Positions 33,407-45,186 of a stretch of DNA of 64,000 bases are shown here, one piece after another (the stretch's first letter is position 1; every line of letters begins with the position of its first letter). The notes under the pieces are model-generated. The model had not been told where the DNA came from, searched no databases, and was given only the letters and a program-made list of their open reading frames with translations. The stretch spans positions 186,001-250,000 of the forward strand of contig NZ_CP020821.1 in NCBI RefSeq assembly GCF_002105755.1, read 5' to 3'. A program made the position numbers and the translations under genes. This DNA comes from Mycobacterium colombiense CECT 3035 (GTDB taxonomy: Bacteria > Actinomycetota > Actinomycetes > Mycobacteriales > Mycobacteriaceae).

Positions 33407-35023
33407 ATGACGGCTCTCAACGATGCAGAGCGCGCGGTGCAGAATCAGGCCTCGGCGCGCCCCGATCGTCCGGCCCCGGTGAGCAGTGCGTTCCCGGCGG
33501 AGACCGCCTCCAAGCCCCCGGCGGAGACCGCCCTGAAGCGCATCAGCAAGTACTACCCGGCATGGCTGCCCTCCCGCCGCTTCATCGCGGCCGTGATCGC
33601 CATCGGCGGTATGCAGCTGCTTGCGACCATGGACAGCACCGTCGCCATCGTCGCGCTCCCCAAGATCCAGAACGAGCTGAGCCTGTCCGACGCCGGGCGC
33701 AGCTGGGTCATCACCGCCTACGTGCTGACGTTCGGCGGCCTGATGCTGCTGGGCGGTCGCCTCGGCGACACCATCGGGCGCAAGCGCACCTTCATCGTCG
33801 GCGTCGCGCTGTTCACCATCTCGTCCGTGCTGTGCGCGGTCGCCTGGGACGAGGCCACCATGGTGATCGCCCGGCTGTCGCAGGGCGTCGGCTCGGCCAT
33901 CGCCTCGCCGACCGGTCTGGCGCTGGTGGCGACCACCTTCCCCAAGGGCCCGGCCCGTAACTTCGCGACCGCGGTATTCGCCGCGATGACGGCTGTCGGC
34001 TCGGTGATGGGGCTGGTGGTTGGTGGAGCGCTCACCGAGGTGTCGTGGCGGCTGGCGTTCCTGGTGAACGTGCCGATCGGCCTGGTGATGATGTACCTGG
34101 CCCGCACCGCGCTGCGGGAGACCAACCGCGAGCGGATGAAGCTCGACGCCACCGGGGCCTTACTGGCCACCTTGGCCTGCACCGCGGCCGTGTTCGCTTT
34201 CTCGATGGGGCCGGAAAAGGGCTGGGTGTCGATCACCACCATCGGATCCGGCGTGGTTGCGCTGGGTGCCGGGCTGGCCTTCATCATCGTGGAGCGCACC
34301 GCCGAGAACCCGGTCGTTCCGTTCGATCTCTTCCGCGACCGCAACCGGCTGGTCACCTTCACCGCGATCTTTTTGGCCGGTGGGCTGATGTTCAGCCTGA
34401 CCGTGTGCATCGGCCTGTACGTGCAGGACATCCTCGGTTACAGCGCGCTGCGCGCGGGGGTCGGCTTCATCCCGTTCGTCATCGCGATGGGCATCGGACT
34501 CGGTGTCTCCTCGCAGCTGGTGTCCCGGTTCTCGCCGCGGGTGCTGACCATCGGCGGCGGGATCATGCTGTTCTGGGCGATGTTGTTCGGCTGGGCGTTC
34601 ATGCACCGCGGCGCTGCGTACTTCCCCAACCTGGTGTTGCCCATCGTGGTCGGCGGAATCGGGATCGGCATGGCCGTCGTCCCCCTCACGCTGTCGGCCA
34701 TCGCCGGCGTGGGCTTCGATCAGATCGGCCCGGTATCGGCGGTCACGCTGATGCTGCAGAGCCTGGGTGGGCCGCTGGTGCTGGCCGTCATCCAGGCGGT
34801 GATCACCTCGCGGACGCTGTACATGGGCGGCACCACCGGCCCGGTGAAGTTCATGAACGATGCGCAGTTGGCCGCACTGGACAACGGCTACACCTACGGA
34901 CTGCTCTGGCTGGCCGGTGTGGCCGTCATCGTCGGCGGTGCGGCGCTGCTGATCGGCTACACCCCCGACCAGGTTGCGCACGCGCAAGAGGTCAAGGAAG
35001 CGATGGACGCCGGGGAGCTGTAG
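33407..35023 (+). CDS. efpA: MFS drug efflux pump EfpA
   Basis: The 538-aa protein is a 14-helix DHA2-type MFS exporter. The hydrophilic first ~55 residues precede TM1. Motif [15 protein letters not shown] (motif A) follows TM2, and [28 protein letters not shown] is motif C. The family acidic residue in TM1 ([12 protein letters not shown]) is present. The mycobacterial EfpA N-terminus ([16 protein letters not shown]) is recognisable. It has its own upstream region: taagat at about 33380 fits a -10 box and taagg is a ribosome site. It exports lipophilic compounds in other mycobacteria. Confidence 0.95.
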   Translation: MTALNDAERAVQNQASARPDRPAPVSSAFPAETASKPPAETALKRISKYYPAWLPSRRFIAAVIAIGGMQLLATMDSTVAIVALPKIQNELSLSDAGRSWVITAYVLTFGGLMLLGGRLGDTIGRKRTFIVGVALFTISSVLCAVAWDEATMVIARLSQGVGSAIASPTGLALVATTFPKGPARNFATAVFAAMTAVGSVMGLVVGGALTEVSWRLAFLVNVPIGLVMMYLARTALRETNRERMKLDATGALLATLACTAAVFAFSMGPEKGWVSITTIGSGVVALGAGLAFIIVERTAENPVVPFDLFRDRNRLVTFTAIFLAGGLMFSLTVCIGLYVQDILGYSALRAGVGFIPFVIAMGIGLGVSSQLVSRFSPRVLTIGGGIMLFWAMLFGWAFMHRGAAYFPNLVLPIVVGGIGIGMAVVPLTLSAIAGVGFDQIGPVSAVTLMLQSLGGPLVLAVIQAVITSRTLYMGGTTGPVKFMNDAQLAALDNGYTYGLLWLAGVAVIVGGAALLIGYTPDQVAHAQEVKEAMDAGEL

Positions 35024-35057
35024 CTCACCACGCACGGACGCGCAGCACGCTGGACCC

Positions 35058-35109
35058 GATGGCGGTGACCTGCCGCGCCCAACTTCGTTGCGCGCGCAGT
35101 CACCGCTAG
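35058..35109 (+). repeat. Dispersed palindromic element, covarying copy
   Basis: This 52-bp copy runs from gatggcggtgacc to accgctag. It has the same length and layout as the copy at 32107-32158 but different paired bases: outer arms gcggtgac and gtcaccgc, inner hairpin caacttcgttg. Both stems stay paired, which shows selection for the fold. Confidence 0.7.
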
Positions 35110-35112
35110 GCT
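35107..35112 (+). promoter_or_regulatory. Candidate -10 box (TAGGCT) for proS
   Basis: TAGGCT overlaps the end of the palindromic element and stops 8 nt before the GTG of proS. No ribosome site is present, so a leaderless mRNA is likely. The same hexamer serves cysG and ribF in this window. Confidence 0.4.
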
Positions 35113-35120
35113 GGCCCGCT

Positions 35121-36878
35121 GTGATCACCCGGATGTCCCAGTTGTTTTTGCGCACTTTGCGCGACGATCCCGCCGACGCCGAAGTCGCCAGCCACAAGCT
35201 GCTGATCCGGGCCGGCTACATCCGGCCTGTGGCGCCCGGGCTGTACAGCTGGCTGCCGCTGGGATTACGCGTGTTGCGCCGCATCGAGCGCATCGTCCGC
35301 GACGAGATGAACGCCATTGGCGGGCAAGAGATCTTGTTTCCCGCGTTGCTGCCGCGCGCACCGTACGAGACGACGAACCGGTGGACCGAGTACGGCGACT
35401 CGGTGTTCCGGCTGCAGGACCGCCGCGGCAACGACTATCTGCTGGGGCCCACCCACGAAGAGCTGTTCACCCTGACCGTCAAAGGCGAATACAGCTCCTA
35501 CAAGGACTTTCCGGTCCTGCTGTATCAGATCCAGAACAAATACCGCGACGAGGCGCGGCCGCGGGCCGGCATCCTGCGCGTGCGGGAGTTCCTGATGAAG
35601 GACTCCTACTCGTTCGACATCGACGACGCCGGGCTCAAGGCCGCCTACCACGCGCATCGGGAGGCGTATCAGCGCATCTTCGCGCGGCTGCAGGTGCGCT
35701 ACGTCATCGTCTCCGCGGTGTCGGGCGCCATGGGGGGCAGCGCCTCCGAGGAGTTCCTGGCCGAGAGCGCGGTCGGGGAGGACACCTTCGTGCGCTGCCT
35801 GGAGTCCGGCTACGCGGCCAACGTCGAGGCCGTCGTCACCGCCAAGCCGGAGCCGCCGCCCGCTGAAGTGGTGGCCGGGCTGCCCGAGGCGGTGGTCCAC
35901 GAGACCGGCAACACCCCGACCATCGCCACGCTGGTGGACTGGGCCAATCAGGCGGATCTGGGCCGCACCGTCACCGCGGCCGACACGTTGAAGAACGTGT
36001 TGCTCAAGGTGCGCCAGCCCGGCGGGGAATGGGAGCTGCTGGCCATCGGGGTGCCGGGCGATCGTGAGGTCGACGACAAGAGGCTGGGCGCGGCGCTGGA
36101 ACCGGCCGAATACGCCCTGCTCGACGACGCCGACTTCGCCAAATACCCCTTCCTGGTGAAGGGATATATCGGACCGAAAGCGTTGCAGGGCAACGGTGTT
36201 CGCTACCTCGTCGACCCGCGGGTGGTGGACGGCACCAGCTGGATCACCGGCGCCGACGAGCCCGGGCGCCACGTCGTCGGGCTCGTCGCCGGCCGCGACT
36301 TCACCGCCGACGGCACCATCGAGGCCGCCGAGGTGCGCGACGGCGACCCCTCACCGGACGGCGCGGGACCGCTGGTCTCGGCGCGCGGTATCGAGGTCGC
36401 GCACATCTTCCAGCTCGGGCGAAAGTACACCGACGCCTTCACTGCCGACGTGCTCGGCGAGGACGGCAAGCCGGTGCGCCTGACCATGGGCTCCTACGGC
36501 CTCGGGGTGTCGCGGATGGTGGCCGTCATCGCCGAGCAGCACCACGACGAGCTCGGGCTGCGCTGGCCGTCCGCGGTCGCGCCGTTCGACGTCCATCTGG
36601 TGATCGCCAACAAGGACGCGGAAGCTCGCGCCGGAGCCCTCGAGCTGGCGGACGAGCTGGATCGGCTGGGCGTCGAAGTGCTGCTCGACGACCGCCAGGC
36701 CTCGCCCGGCGTGAAGTTCAAGGACGCCGAGCTGCTCGGGATGCCGTGGATCGTCGTGGTGGGACGCGGCTGGGCGGACGGCGTGGTCGAGCTGCGCGAC
36801 CGCTTCGGCGGCCAGACGCGAGAACTGGCCACCGGGCCGTCGCTGGCCACCGACATCGCGGCCGCCCTGGCCGGCTAG
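35121..36878 (+). CDS. proS: Prolyl-tRNA synthetase
   Basis: The 585-aa class II synthetase charges tRNA-Pro. Motif 2 and 3 regions appear as [47 protein letters not shown] and [20 protein letters not shown]. The YbaK-like editing insertion of bacterial-type ProRS occupies about residues 220-400, and the anticodon-binding domain follows ([16 protein letters not shown]). GTG at 35121 matches the mycobacterial N-terminus ([20 protein letters not shown]); ATG at 35133 is an alternative. It is convergent with the DUF4439-like gene. Confidence 0.96.
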   Translation: MITRMSQLFLRTLRDDPADAEVASHKLLIRAGYIRPVAPGLYSWLPLGLRVLRRIERIVRDEMNAIGGQEILFPALLPRAPYETTNRWTEYGDSVFRLQDRRGNDYLLGPTHEELFTLTVKGEYSSYKDFPVLLYQIQNKYRDEARPRAGILRVREFLMKDSYSFDIDDAGLKAAYHAHREAYQRIFARLQVRYVIVSAVSGAMGGSASEEFLAESAVGEDTFVRCLESGYAANVEAVVTAKPEPPPAEVVAGLPEAVVHETGNTPTIATLVDWANQADLGRTVTAADTLKNVLLKVRQPGGEWELLAIGVPGDREVDDKRLGAALEPAEYALLDDADFAKYPFLVKGYIGPKALQGNGVRYLVDPRVVDGTSWITGADEPGRHVVGLVAGRDFTADGTIEAAEVRDGDPSPDGAGPLVSARGIEVAHIFQLGRKYTDAFTADVLGEDGKPVRLTMGSYGLGVSRMVAVIAEQHHDELGLRWPSAVAPFDVHLVIANKDAEARAGALELADELDRLGVEVLLDDRQASPGVKFKDAELLGMPWIVVVGRGWADGVVELRDRFGGQTRELATGPSLATDIAAALAG

Positions 36879-36881
36879 TCC

Positions 36882-36904
36882 GATGGTGGCGAGCCGCCAC
36901 CTAG
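36882..36904. terminator. Short hairpin between convergent proS and DUF4439 genes
   Basis: Arms ggtggc and gccacc with a 5-nt loop form a perfect short hairpin between the two stops; the downstream ctag contains the stop of the minus-strand gene. It starts gatggtggcga and ends ctag like the dispersed palindromic element with the middle removed. It could terminate transcription from both sides. Confidence 0.5.
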
Positions 36905-37347
36905 TCGTTGCCGCCGGGGAAGCTCGTCGTGATGGGCCAGGCGCCCAGCACCCGGCTCCACCGGGCCGCCATCACCGCGCTCTGAACCAGGGCTGTCGCG
37001 GCGAACGCGCGGTCCGCGCCGGTCTCCGCGTGCTCGGCGACCACGCGCCACGCGCCCGCGCCGTCGTTCTCCATCCGGGCGGCCAGCCGCGCGGCGTCGG
37101 CCGGGCCGCCGACCACCAGGGGCAGCTGGTAGCCGGCCGCGGCGATCGGGGCGGTCACCTTGCGGGCGGTCAGCATCGCGATGACGTCGTCGCGGCGCTG
37201 CCGATGCTGGGCGAGCGCCTCCACCACCATGTCGTTCACGCTGGGCGGCGACAGCGCGGACACGATGCCGTAGCCGTAGATCGTCGAGTGCTCGATGGCC
37301 AGCGCGTCGCACAAGGCCTGGTTGTCGGCGTCCTTCCCGGAGGTCAT
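36901..37347 (-). CDS. Ferritin-like DUF4439 protein (Rv2844-like)
   Basis: The 148-aa, helix-rich protein contains [14 protein letters not shown] (about 19-32) and [14 protein letters not shown] (about 46-59). The Glu/His pairs are spaced as in ferritin-like four-helix proteins, and the sequence fits the DUF4439 family. It has no signal peptide and is coupled to the upstream lipoprotein by an ATGA overlap. Both genes are on the opposite strand to the rimP-nusA and proS genes, as in M. tuberculosis (Rv2843-Rv2844). The function is unknown. Confidence 0.78.
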   Translation of the reverse strand: MTSGKDADNQALCDALAIEHSTIYGYGIVSALSPPSVNDMVVEALAQHRQRRDDVIAMLTARKVTAPIAAAGYQLPLVVGGPADAARLAARMENDGAGAWRVVAEHAETGADRAFAATALVQSAVMAARWSRVLGAWPITTSFPGGND

Positions 37348-37874
37348 ATCGACGGACCCCCGGGCACCAGCGCAACTGTGTACGAGGCCGTGCAGGACGC
37401 CGCGATCGAGGCGAGCAGCCCGGCCCGGTAACCCGATTCGGTGCCCACCAGCCGGCTCGCGCTGTCGGCCGAGGCGCGCAGCGCGTTGATCACGTCGGAC
37501 ACCGGCGGCGGGGGTGGTGGCGGCCCCGCCGGCTCGGCCTGACTCGGGCTGGGCGCTTCGCTGGTGGACGACGTGGCGAGCTTGCCCGCCGCGCGCGAGA
37601 TCTCCGCGGACAGCGCGCGGGCGTGCGCGGCGCGCTGGCTGGCCACCACCGTCAGCGCGGCGGCGACCTGCGGTGGGTTGCCGACGGCCGCCGCGGCGGC
37701 ACCGGCGAGGGTGCTGTCGTGCCGCGCCTGATCCAACGGCCCCAGCAGTTGTTCGACGGGCGGGGGCTTGGGCGCGGACTTGCCACAGGCGGTCGCGACC
37801 GCCCCGAGCGCAGCGAAAGCCACACCACCGGCGAGGACATCTCGCCTGTTGACGAACGGAACTGCGCTAGCCAC
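37344..37874 (-). CDS. Probable Tat-exported lipoprotein (Rv2843-like)
   Basis: The 176-aa protein begins with [23 protein letters not shown]: a twin-arginine pair, a hydrophobic stretch and a lipobox-like ending with Cys at about residue 30. It would therefore be exported by Tat and lipid-anchored. The mature part is Ala-rich and helical, with a proline run (PPPPPPP) at about 117-123. It overlaps the ferritin-like protein gene by 4 nt and its helices resemble that family, so the two may form one complex. This is inference. Confidence 0.72.
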   Translation of the reverse strand: MASAVPFVNRRDVLAGGVAFAALGAVATACGKSAPKPPPVEQLLGPLDQARHDSTLAGAAAAAVGNPPQVAAALTVVASQRAAHARALSAEISRAAGKLATSSTSEAPSPSQAEPAGPPPPPPPVSDVINALRASADSASRLVGTESGYRAGLLASIAASCTASYTVALVPGGPSI

Positions 37875-38102
37875 AAGGACATCCTGCCATCGGCGCGGAA
37901 GCGGGCACGATGCCAGGACGCGATCGCGCCGTCATCGGCGAATCCTGGCGTATCGTGGATAGCTGGTTCTCGCAGAGGGCAACCACCGACAGCAACCGTC
38001 GGCACGGATGTTCCTCCGCCGGGACACCGGAAGTCGCCTACGAAGCCATCGGGGCGCCGACATCCGCCAGATGACCGGACAACTCAAGATGAGGAGCTCG
38101 CC

Positions 38103-38636
38103 GTGACCACCGGGCTACCGTCGCAGACGCAGGTGATCGAGCTACTCGGTGGAGAGTTTGCGCGCGCGGGATTCGAGATCGAAGACGTGGTCATCGACGG
38201 CCGGACCCGCCCACCGCGAATCCTGGTGATCGCCGACGGCGACGACGGCCTCGACCTGGATACGGCGGCCACCCTGTCCCGTTCGGCATCGGCATTGCTC
38301 GACGGCCTGGACACCATCGACGACCACTACGTGCTCGAGGTCTCCTCGCCCGGCGTCGACCGCCCGCTGACCAGCGCGAAGCACTTCCGTCGGGCCCGCG
38401 GCCGCAAGGTCGACGTCGTCCTGTCGGACGGTTCGAAGCTGACCGGCCGGGTCGGTGAGACCACCGACGACGCCGTGGCGCTGGTGGTCCGCGCCGGCCG
38501 GGACTGGACGGTGCGCGAGATCCCACTCGGTGACATCGCGAAAGCCGTTGTCCAGGTGGAGTTTTCGCCCCCTAATCAAGCGGAGCTGGAACTGGCGGGT
38601 ATGGGTCAGGCCCTGAGGACGGAGGAGCGGCGCTGA
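38103..38636 (+). CDS. rimP: Ribosome maturation factor RimP
   Basis: The 177-aa protein helps mature the 30S subunit. The family signatures are [24 protein letters not shown] in the N-domain and [30 protein letters not shown]. The GTG at 38103 has gaggag 8 nt upstream. It is the first gene of rimP-nusA-ylxR-infB-rbfA-nrnA. Its stop overlaps the nusA ATG (TGATG). A 228-nt region upstream, divergent from the lipoprotein gene, must contain the promoter, although I cannot single out one box. Confidence 0.94.
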   Translation: MTTGLPSQTQVIELLGGEFARAGFEIEDVVIDGRTRPPRILVIADGDDGLDLDTAATLSRSASALLDGLDTIDDHYVLEVSSPGVDRPLTSAKHFRRARGRKVDVVLSDGSKLTGRVGETTDDAVALVVRAGRDWTVREIPLGDIAKAVVQVEFSPPNQAELELAGMGQALRTEERR

Positions 38637-39691
38637 TGAACATCGACATGGCCGCACTGCACGCCATCGAGGTGGATCGTGGCATCTCGGTCAACGAGCT
38701 GCTCGAGACGATCAAATCGGCGCTGCTCACCGCCTACCGGCACACCGAGGGCCACCAGAACGACGCGCGGATCGAGATCGACCGCAAGACCGGCGTGGTG
38801 CGGGTGATGGCCCGGGAGACCGACGAAGACGACAACGTCATCAGTGAATGGGACGACACCCCCGAGGGTTTCGGCCGCATCGCCGCCACCACCGCGCGCC
38901 AGGTCATGCTGCAGCGCTTCCGGGACGCCGAAAACGAGCGGACCTACGGCGAGTTCTCCACCCGCGAGGGCGAGATCGTCGCCGGCGTCATCCAGCGGGA
39001 CAGCCGGGCCAACGCGCGGGGGCTGGTGGTGGTCCGGATGGGCACCGAGACGAAGGCCTCCGAGGGCGTGATCCCGGCGGCCGAGCAGGTTCCCGGCGAG
39101 AGCTACGAGCACGGCAACCGCGTGCGGTGCTACGTGATCGGGGTGACCCGCGGCGCCCGGGAACCGCTGATCACCCTGTCGCGGACCCACCCCAACCTGG
39201 TGCGCAAGTTGTTCTCGCTGGAGGTCCCCGAGATCGCCGACGAATCGGTGGAGATCGTCGCCGTGGCCCGGGAGGCCGGCCATCGCTCCAAGATCGCGGT
39301 GAAGTCCAACCTTCCCGGCCTGAACGCCAAGGGTGCCTGCATCGGCCCGATGGGGCAGCGGGTCCGCAACGTGATGAGCGAACTCTCCGGCGAGAAGATC
39401 GACATCATCGACTACGACGAGGACCCCGCGCGCTTCGTCGCCAACGCGCTGTCGCCGGCCAAGGTGGTGTCGGTCTCGATCATCGACCAGGCGGCCCGCG
39501 CCGCCCGCGTGGTGGTGCCCGACTTCCAGTTGTCGCTGGCGATCGGCAAGGAGGGCCAGAACGCGCGGCTGGCCGCCCGGCTCACTGGGTGGCGCATCGA
39601 CATCCGCGGGGACTCGCCCGGCGGCTCCGGGGGGCATTCGGAGAGCCAGTCCGAACACGGTGCCAGCCACGGAATGGCCCACGACCGCTAG
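38636..39691 (+). CDS. nusA: Transcription termination/antitermination factor NusA
   Basis: NusA (351 aa) controls pausing, termination and rRNA antitermination. The N-terminal polymerase-binding domain (about 1-115) is followed by an S1 domain ([22 protein letters not shown]) and two KH domains ([21 protein letters not shown] and [21 protein letters not shown]). There is no C-terminal acidic repeat, as usual in actinobacteria. The last ~20 residues are Ser/His-rich. Confidence 0.96.
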   Translation: MNIDMAALHAIEVDRGISVNELLETIKSALLTAYRHTEGHQNDARIEIDRKTGVVRVMARETDEDDNVISEWDDTPEGFGRIAATTARQVMLQRFRDAENERTYGEFSTREGEIVAGVIQRDSRANARGLVVVRMGTETKASEGVIPAAEQVPGESYEHGNRVRCYVIGVTRGAREPLITLSRTHPNLVRKLFSLEVPEIADESVEIVAVAREAGHRSKIAVKSNLPGLNAKGACIGPMGQRVRNVMSELSGEKIDIIDYDEDPARFVANALSPAKVVSVSIIDQAARAARVVVPDFQLSLAIGKEGQNARLAARLTGWRIDIRGDSPGGSGGHSESQSEHGASHGMAHDR

Positions 39692-39739
39692 CGGCGAGCG
39701 CGCACCGTCGGGTGGTTCTGACCATCTATTCGGTGACGC

Positions 39740-39745
39740 TAGACT
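39740..39745 (+). promoter_or_regulatory. Candidate -10 box (TAGACT) before ylxR
   Basis: TAGACT matches TANNNT and ends 5 nt before the GTG at 39751. It may start a leaderless mRNA that raises ylxR-infB expression independently of nusA. Confidence 0.35.
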
Positions 39746-39750
39746 GAGCC

Positions 39751-40122
39751 GTGATCCAGCGTGAACTTTCGGCTCCCGAAACCAGAGGGTCACACCGTCA
39801 TGCGGGTGGACCCGTACGGACATGTGTCGGGTGCCGGAAGCGAGAGCTGGCCGTCGAGCTGCTTCGAGTGGTGGCTGTGCCGGACGGGAACGGCGGATTC
39901 GCCGTGATCGTTGACACAGGCAATAGCCTGCCGGGGCGGGGTGCATGGCTGCATCCCGGGCCGCAGTGCGCGCAACAGGCAATCCGGCGGCGGGCTTTCA
40001 CCAAAGCGCTGCGCATCACCGGTTCACCGGACACATCCGCGGTGGTCGAGCACATAGAGTCTCTCTGTGCGCCCGAGCGCCCGGCAACAGAACAGGTAGC
40101 TAAGAACATGAGCACACCGTGA
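39751..40122 (+). CDS. YlxR-family RNA-binding protein
   Basis: The 123-aa protein carries the YlxR signature [20 protein letters not shown] and [27 protein letters not shown], found between nusA and infB in most actinobacteria and firmicutes. YlxR proteins bind RNA and affect RNase P and transcription. The GTG at 39751 adds ~23 residues before the conserved CVGC; a start nearer the core has no ATG/GTG in frame. It lies 59 nt after nusA and 85 nt before infB. Confidence 0.85.
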   Translation: MIQRELSAPETRGSHRHAGGPVRTCVGCRKRELAVELLRVVAVPDGNGGFAVIVDTGNSLPGRGAWLHPGPQCAQQAIRRRAFTKALRITGSPDTSAVVEHIESLCAPERPATEQVAKNMSTP

Positions 40123-40207
40123 AGTCCCGATGACTCGCATTCCTATGCGTTACAGCTAATTCCCGAGGCGCGGCCCCACGACTGTCGCCTCATAGACAGG
40201 AGATGTA

Positions 40208-42984
40208 GTGGCAGGTAAGGCCCGCGTACACGAGTTGGCTAAGGAACTCGGTGTCACCAGCAAGGAAGTCCTCGCCCGACTGAACGATCAGGGCGAATTC
40301 GTTAAATCCGCATCGTCGACGGTAGAAGCGCCGGTGGCTCGCCGGCTGCGCGAGTCCTTCGGCGGCGGCAAGGCCGCCGAGAAGGCCCCGGCGAAGGCCT
40401 CCGCGCAAGCGGGGGCCAAGGCGCCCGCGGCCAAGGCCCCCGACAAATCGCTCGACAAGGCCCTCGACAACGCCATCGGCAGCGCCGGCGGCAACGGCGA
40501 GGCGACGGCGACACCCGCCAAGCCCGCCGCCCCGCAGGCCTCGGCCGCGGCGCCCGCCGAGGCCCGGCCCGCCCGGCCCGGCCCCGCGCGGCCATCCGCG
40601 CCGGCCCCGGCGAGCCGAAACCGCCCGCGGCCGGGCAGGCGCCCGGCCAGGCGCCGCGCCCCGGTGTGACGCCCGGTCCGCGTCCGGGCCCGATGCCCAA
40701 GCCCCGCGCCCCGCGCGTCGGCAACAACCCGTTCTCGTCGGCGCAGCCGGTCGACCGGCCCATCCCGCGTCCGCAGGCGCCCCGTCCGGGAGCGCCCCGC
40801 CCGGGCGCCCCGCGGCCCGGCGGCGCGTCGCCGGGCAACATGCCGCCCCGCCCCGCCGGTGCCGGTGGGCCCGGCCGCCCGGCCCGGCCCGGCGCCCCGC
40901 GTCCCGGTGGCGGCCGTCCCGGTGGTCCCGGCGGCCGTGACGGAGGCGGCGGCAACTACCGCGGTGGCGGTGGCGGCGGAGTCGGCGCCCCGCCCGGAGG
41001 TGGCGGCGGTTTCCGCGGCCGTCCCGGTGGCGGTGGCGGCGGTGGCCGTCCCGGCCAGCGCGGCGGTGCGGCCGGCGCGTTCGGCCGTCCCGGCGGTGCG
41101 CCGCGACGCGGCCGCAAGTCGAAGCGGGCCAAGCGCGCCGAATACGAGAACATGCAGGCGCCGGTCGTCGGCGGCGTGCGGTTGCCGCACGGCAACGGCG
41201 AGACGATCCGGCTGGCCCGCGGCGCATCGCTCTCCGACTTCGCCGACAAGATCAACGCGAACCCGGCCTCGCTGGTGCAGGCGCTGTTCAACCTCGGCGA
41301 AATGGTCACGGCCACGCAGTCGGTCGGCGACGAGACGCTCGAGCTGCTCGGCAGCGAGATGAACTACGTCGTCCAGGTCGTCAGCCCCGAGGACGAGGAC
41401 CGCGAGCTGCTGGAGTCCTTCGACCTGAGCTACGGCGAGGACGAGGGCGGCGAGGAAGACCTGCAGACCCGCCCGCCGGTGGTGACCGTGATGGGCCACG
41501 TCGACCACGGTAAGACCCGCCTGCTGGACACCATCCGGAACGCCAGCGTCCGCGAGGCCGAGGCCGGCGGCATCACCCAGCACATCGGTGCCTACCAGGT
41601 GACCGTCGAACACGACGGGGAAGAGCGGCCGATCACCTTCATCGACACCCCGGGTCACGAGGCGTTCACCGCCATGCGTGCCCGCGGTGCGAAGGCCACC
41701 GACATCGCCATCCTGGTGGTCGCCGCCGACGACGGCGTCATGCCGCAGACGGTGGAGGCCATCAACCACGCGCAGGCGGCCGACGTGCCGATTGTGGTGG
41801 CGGTCAACAAGATTGACGTCGAGGGTGCCGACCCGGCCAAGATCCGCGGCCAGCTCACCGAATACGGTTTGGTGGCAGAGGATTTCGGTGGCGACACCAT
41901 GTTCGTCGACATCTCCGCCAAGCAGGGCACCAACATCGAGCAGCTGCTCGAGGCGGTGCTGCTGACCGCGGACGCCGCCCTGGACCTGCGGGCCAACCCC
42001 GACATGGAGGCCCAGGGTGTGGCGATCGAGGCGCACCTGGACCGCGGTCGCGGCCCGGTCGCCACGGTCCTGGTGCAGCGCGGCACGCTGCGCGTCGGCG
42101 ACTCGGTGGTGGCCGGCGACGCGTACGGCCGGGTTCGCCGCATGGTCGACGAGCACGGCGAGGACGTCGAGGAGGCGCTGCCGTCGCGGCCGGTGCAGGT
42201 CATCGGTTTCACCTCGGTGCCCGGTGCCGGCGACAACCTGCTGGTCGTCGACGAGGACCGCATCGCCCGGCAGATCGCCGACAAGCGCAGCGCCCGCAAG
42301 CGCAACGCGCTGGCGGCGCGCTCGCGCAAGCGGATCAGCCTGGAGGACCTGGACTCGGCGCTGAAGGAAACCAGCCAGCTGAACCTGATCCTCAAGGGCG
42401 ACAACGCCGGTACGGTCGAGGCCCTCGAAGAGGCCCTGATGGGCATCCAGATCGACGACGAGGTGGCGCTGCGCGTCATCGACCGCGGCGTCGGTGGCAT
42501 CACCGAGACCAACGTCAACCTGGCGTCGGCCTCGGATGCGGTGATCATCGGGTTCAACGTGCGCGCCGAGGGCAAGGCGACCGAGCTGGCCAACCGCGAG
42601 GGTGTGGAGATCCGCTACTACTCGGTGATCTACCAGGCGATCGACGAGATCGAGAAGGCCCTGCGCGGCATGCTCAAGCCGATCTACGAGGAGAACACGC
42701 TGGGTCGCGCCGAGATCCGGGCGATCTTCCGGTCCTCCAAGGTGGGCATCATCGCCGGCTGCATGATCAGCAGCGGCATCGTGCGCCGCAACGCCAAGGC
42801 GCGGCTGCTGCGCGACAACGTCGTCGTCACCGAGAACCTCACGATCAACTCGCTGCGGCGGGAGAAGGACGACGTGACCGAGGTCCGCGAGGGCTTCGAG
42901 TGCGGTATGACGCTGGGCTACTCCGATATCAAGGAGGGCGACATCATCGAGTCCTACGAGTTGGTCGAGAAGGAACGCACCTGA
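40208..42984 (+). CDS. infB: Translation initiation factor IF-2, with apparent frameshift
   Basis: The frame from GTG 40208 encodes the IF-2 N-terminus ([20 protein letters not shown], an IF2_N domain, then a Pro/Ala/Arg-rich linker) but ends at 40669. The +1-related frame carries the rest: [10 protein letters not shown] from about 40609, a Gly-rich linker, the G domain with [18 protein letters not shown] and NKID, and domains II-IV to 42984. A single missing base in the gccccggcg run near 40604-40611 would restore one protein of about 925 aa. infB is essential, so an assembly error is the likeliest reason. The aggag ribosome site is 7 nt before the GTG. Confidence 0.9.
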
Positions 42985-43020
42985 CCACCACCGTCGACGC
43001 AGAAATGGACCGTGTGATGA

Positions 43021-43051
43021 GGTGGGGGTACCTCCCGCTTGCGGGGGAGAG
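43021..43051. repeat. Short GC-rich hairpin element between infB and rbfA
   Basis: A ggtgggggtacctccc segment followed by gcttgcgggggaga can fold (ctcccgc against gcggg(gg)ag). I remember similar short hairpins between genes of other mycobacteria. It lies within the 80-nt infB-rbfA gap and ends 14 nt before the rbfA ATG, so it may influence rbfA translation. Confidence 0.4.
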
Positions 43052-43064
43052 GCGGTGAATCGAA

Positions 43065-44535
<1,471 letters not shown>

Positions 44536-44540
44536 AACGC

Positions 44541-44560
44541 GCTGGGCTAGAACGCCCAGC
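44541..44560. terminator. Bidirectional hairpin between nrnA and the secreted-protein gene
   Basis: gctgggc and gcccagc flank the 6-nt loop tagaac, a perfect 7-bp stem. It overlaps the last codons of the minus-strand gene and lies 6 nt after the nrnA stop. A 15-bp near-duplication (gcgctgggatagaac / gcgctgggctagaac, 44524-44553) supplies the stop codons of both genes. Confidence 0.5.
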
Positions 44561-45128
44561 TTCCCGAGCGCTGCACGACGAATCCGTGGTCGCCGCTGGT
44601 GGTGTCCAGGCAGGCGACCAGGTTGTCGGCGCCCACCGCGCAGGTGACGTTGAGGTAGCTCAACTTCTGGCCCGTTCCGAGCGCTTTGCCGCCGGCCGGA
44701 AGCGGGGGCGGGTTGCCGTCGCAGCCGCCGTAGGCCATCCGGCTCAGCTGGTAGCCCGGGCCCTTGAAGTCGACCGAACCCACCATGCAGTCGCCGGGCC
44801 GTGGGCGGCCGCCGGGGAAGGGCACGTCGTCCATCCCGAGCATGTCGCCCTTGCACTTGATGTCCTGCGACGGCTGCGGCACCGGCGGCGGACCGCCGTA
44901 GAAGTCGCAGACCAGCGCGGAACCGGCGGAGAAACTGACCCGCGGCGGGCTGCCCGGCGCGCCGGCACCCAGATAGCCGTCGGCCGGCACGGCGGTGAAG
45001 GCGTCGAGGTTGGGAAATCCCGGCGGCGGCGCCGCGCCCGCGTGCGGCGCGGACACCGCGATCGCCGGCGCGGCCGCCAGCGTCAGGCCGCCGAGCACCC
45101 GCACGATGACTCCGGCGACCGCGTTCAT
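44547..45128 (-). CDS. Secreted Cys-rich protein of unknown function
   Basis: The 193-aa protein has a signal peptide (VLGGLTLAAAPAIAVSAPHAGAAP, cleavage probably after AGA or AAP near residue 33). The mature part has six Cys (near CDFYGG, IKCKGD, GDCMVG, GGCDGN, VTCAVG, ACLDTT), which fit three disulfides. GFVVQRSGSWAF ends the protein. I recognise no named family, although similar small secreted proteins are common in mycobacteria. It is convergent with nrnA and upstream of nothing else in an evident operon. Confidence 0.75.
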   Translation of the reverse strand: MNAVAGVIVRVLGGLTLAAAPAIAVSAPHAGAAPPPGFPNLDAFTAVPADGYLGAGAPGSPPRVSFSAGSALVCDFYGGPPPVPQPSQDIKCKGDMLGMDDVPFPGGRPRPGDCMVGSVDFKGPGYQLSRMAYGGCDGNPPPLPAGGKALGTGQKLSYLNVTCAVGADNLVACLDTTSGDHGFVVQRSGSWAF

Positions 45129-45186
45129 CAGCTGATCGTATGGTGCGGGGCGGACCCGGGGGAACGGACCGGCGCAGATCGGTACG

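Noticed and set aside
40208-42984. infB as a genuine pseudogene
   Set aside because: Both halves are intact and conserved apart from one base in a GC run, and the gene is essential; an assembly error is more likely.
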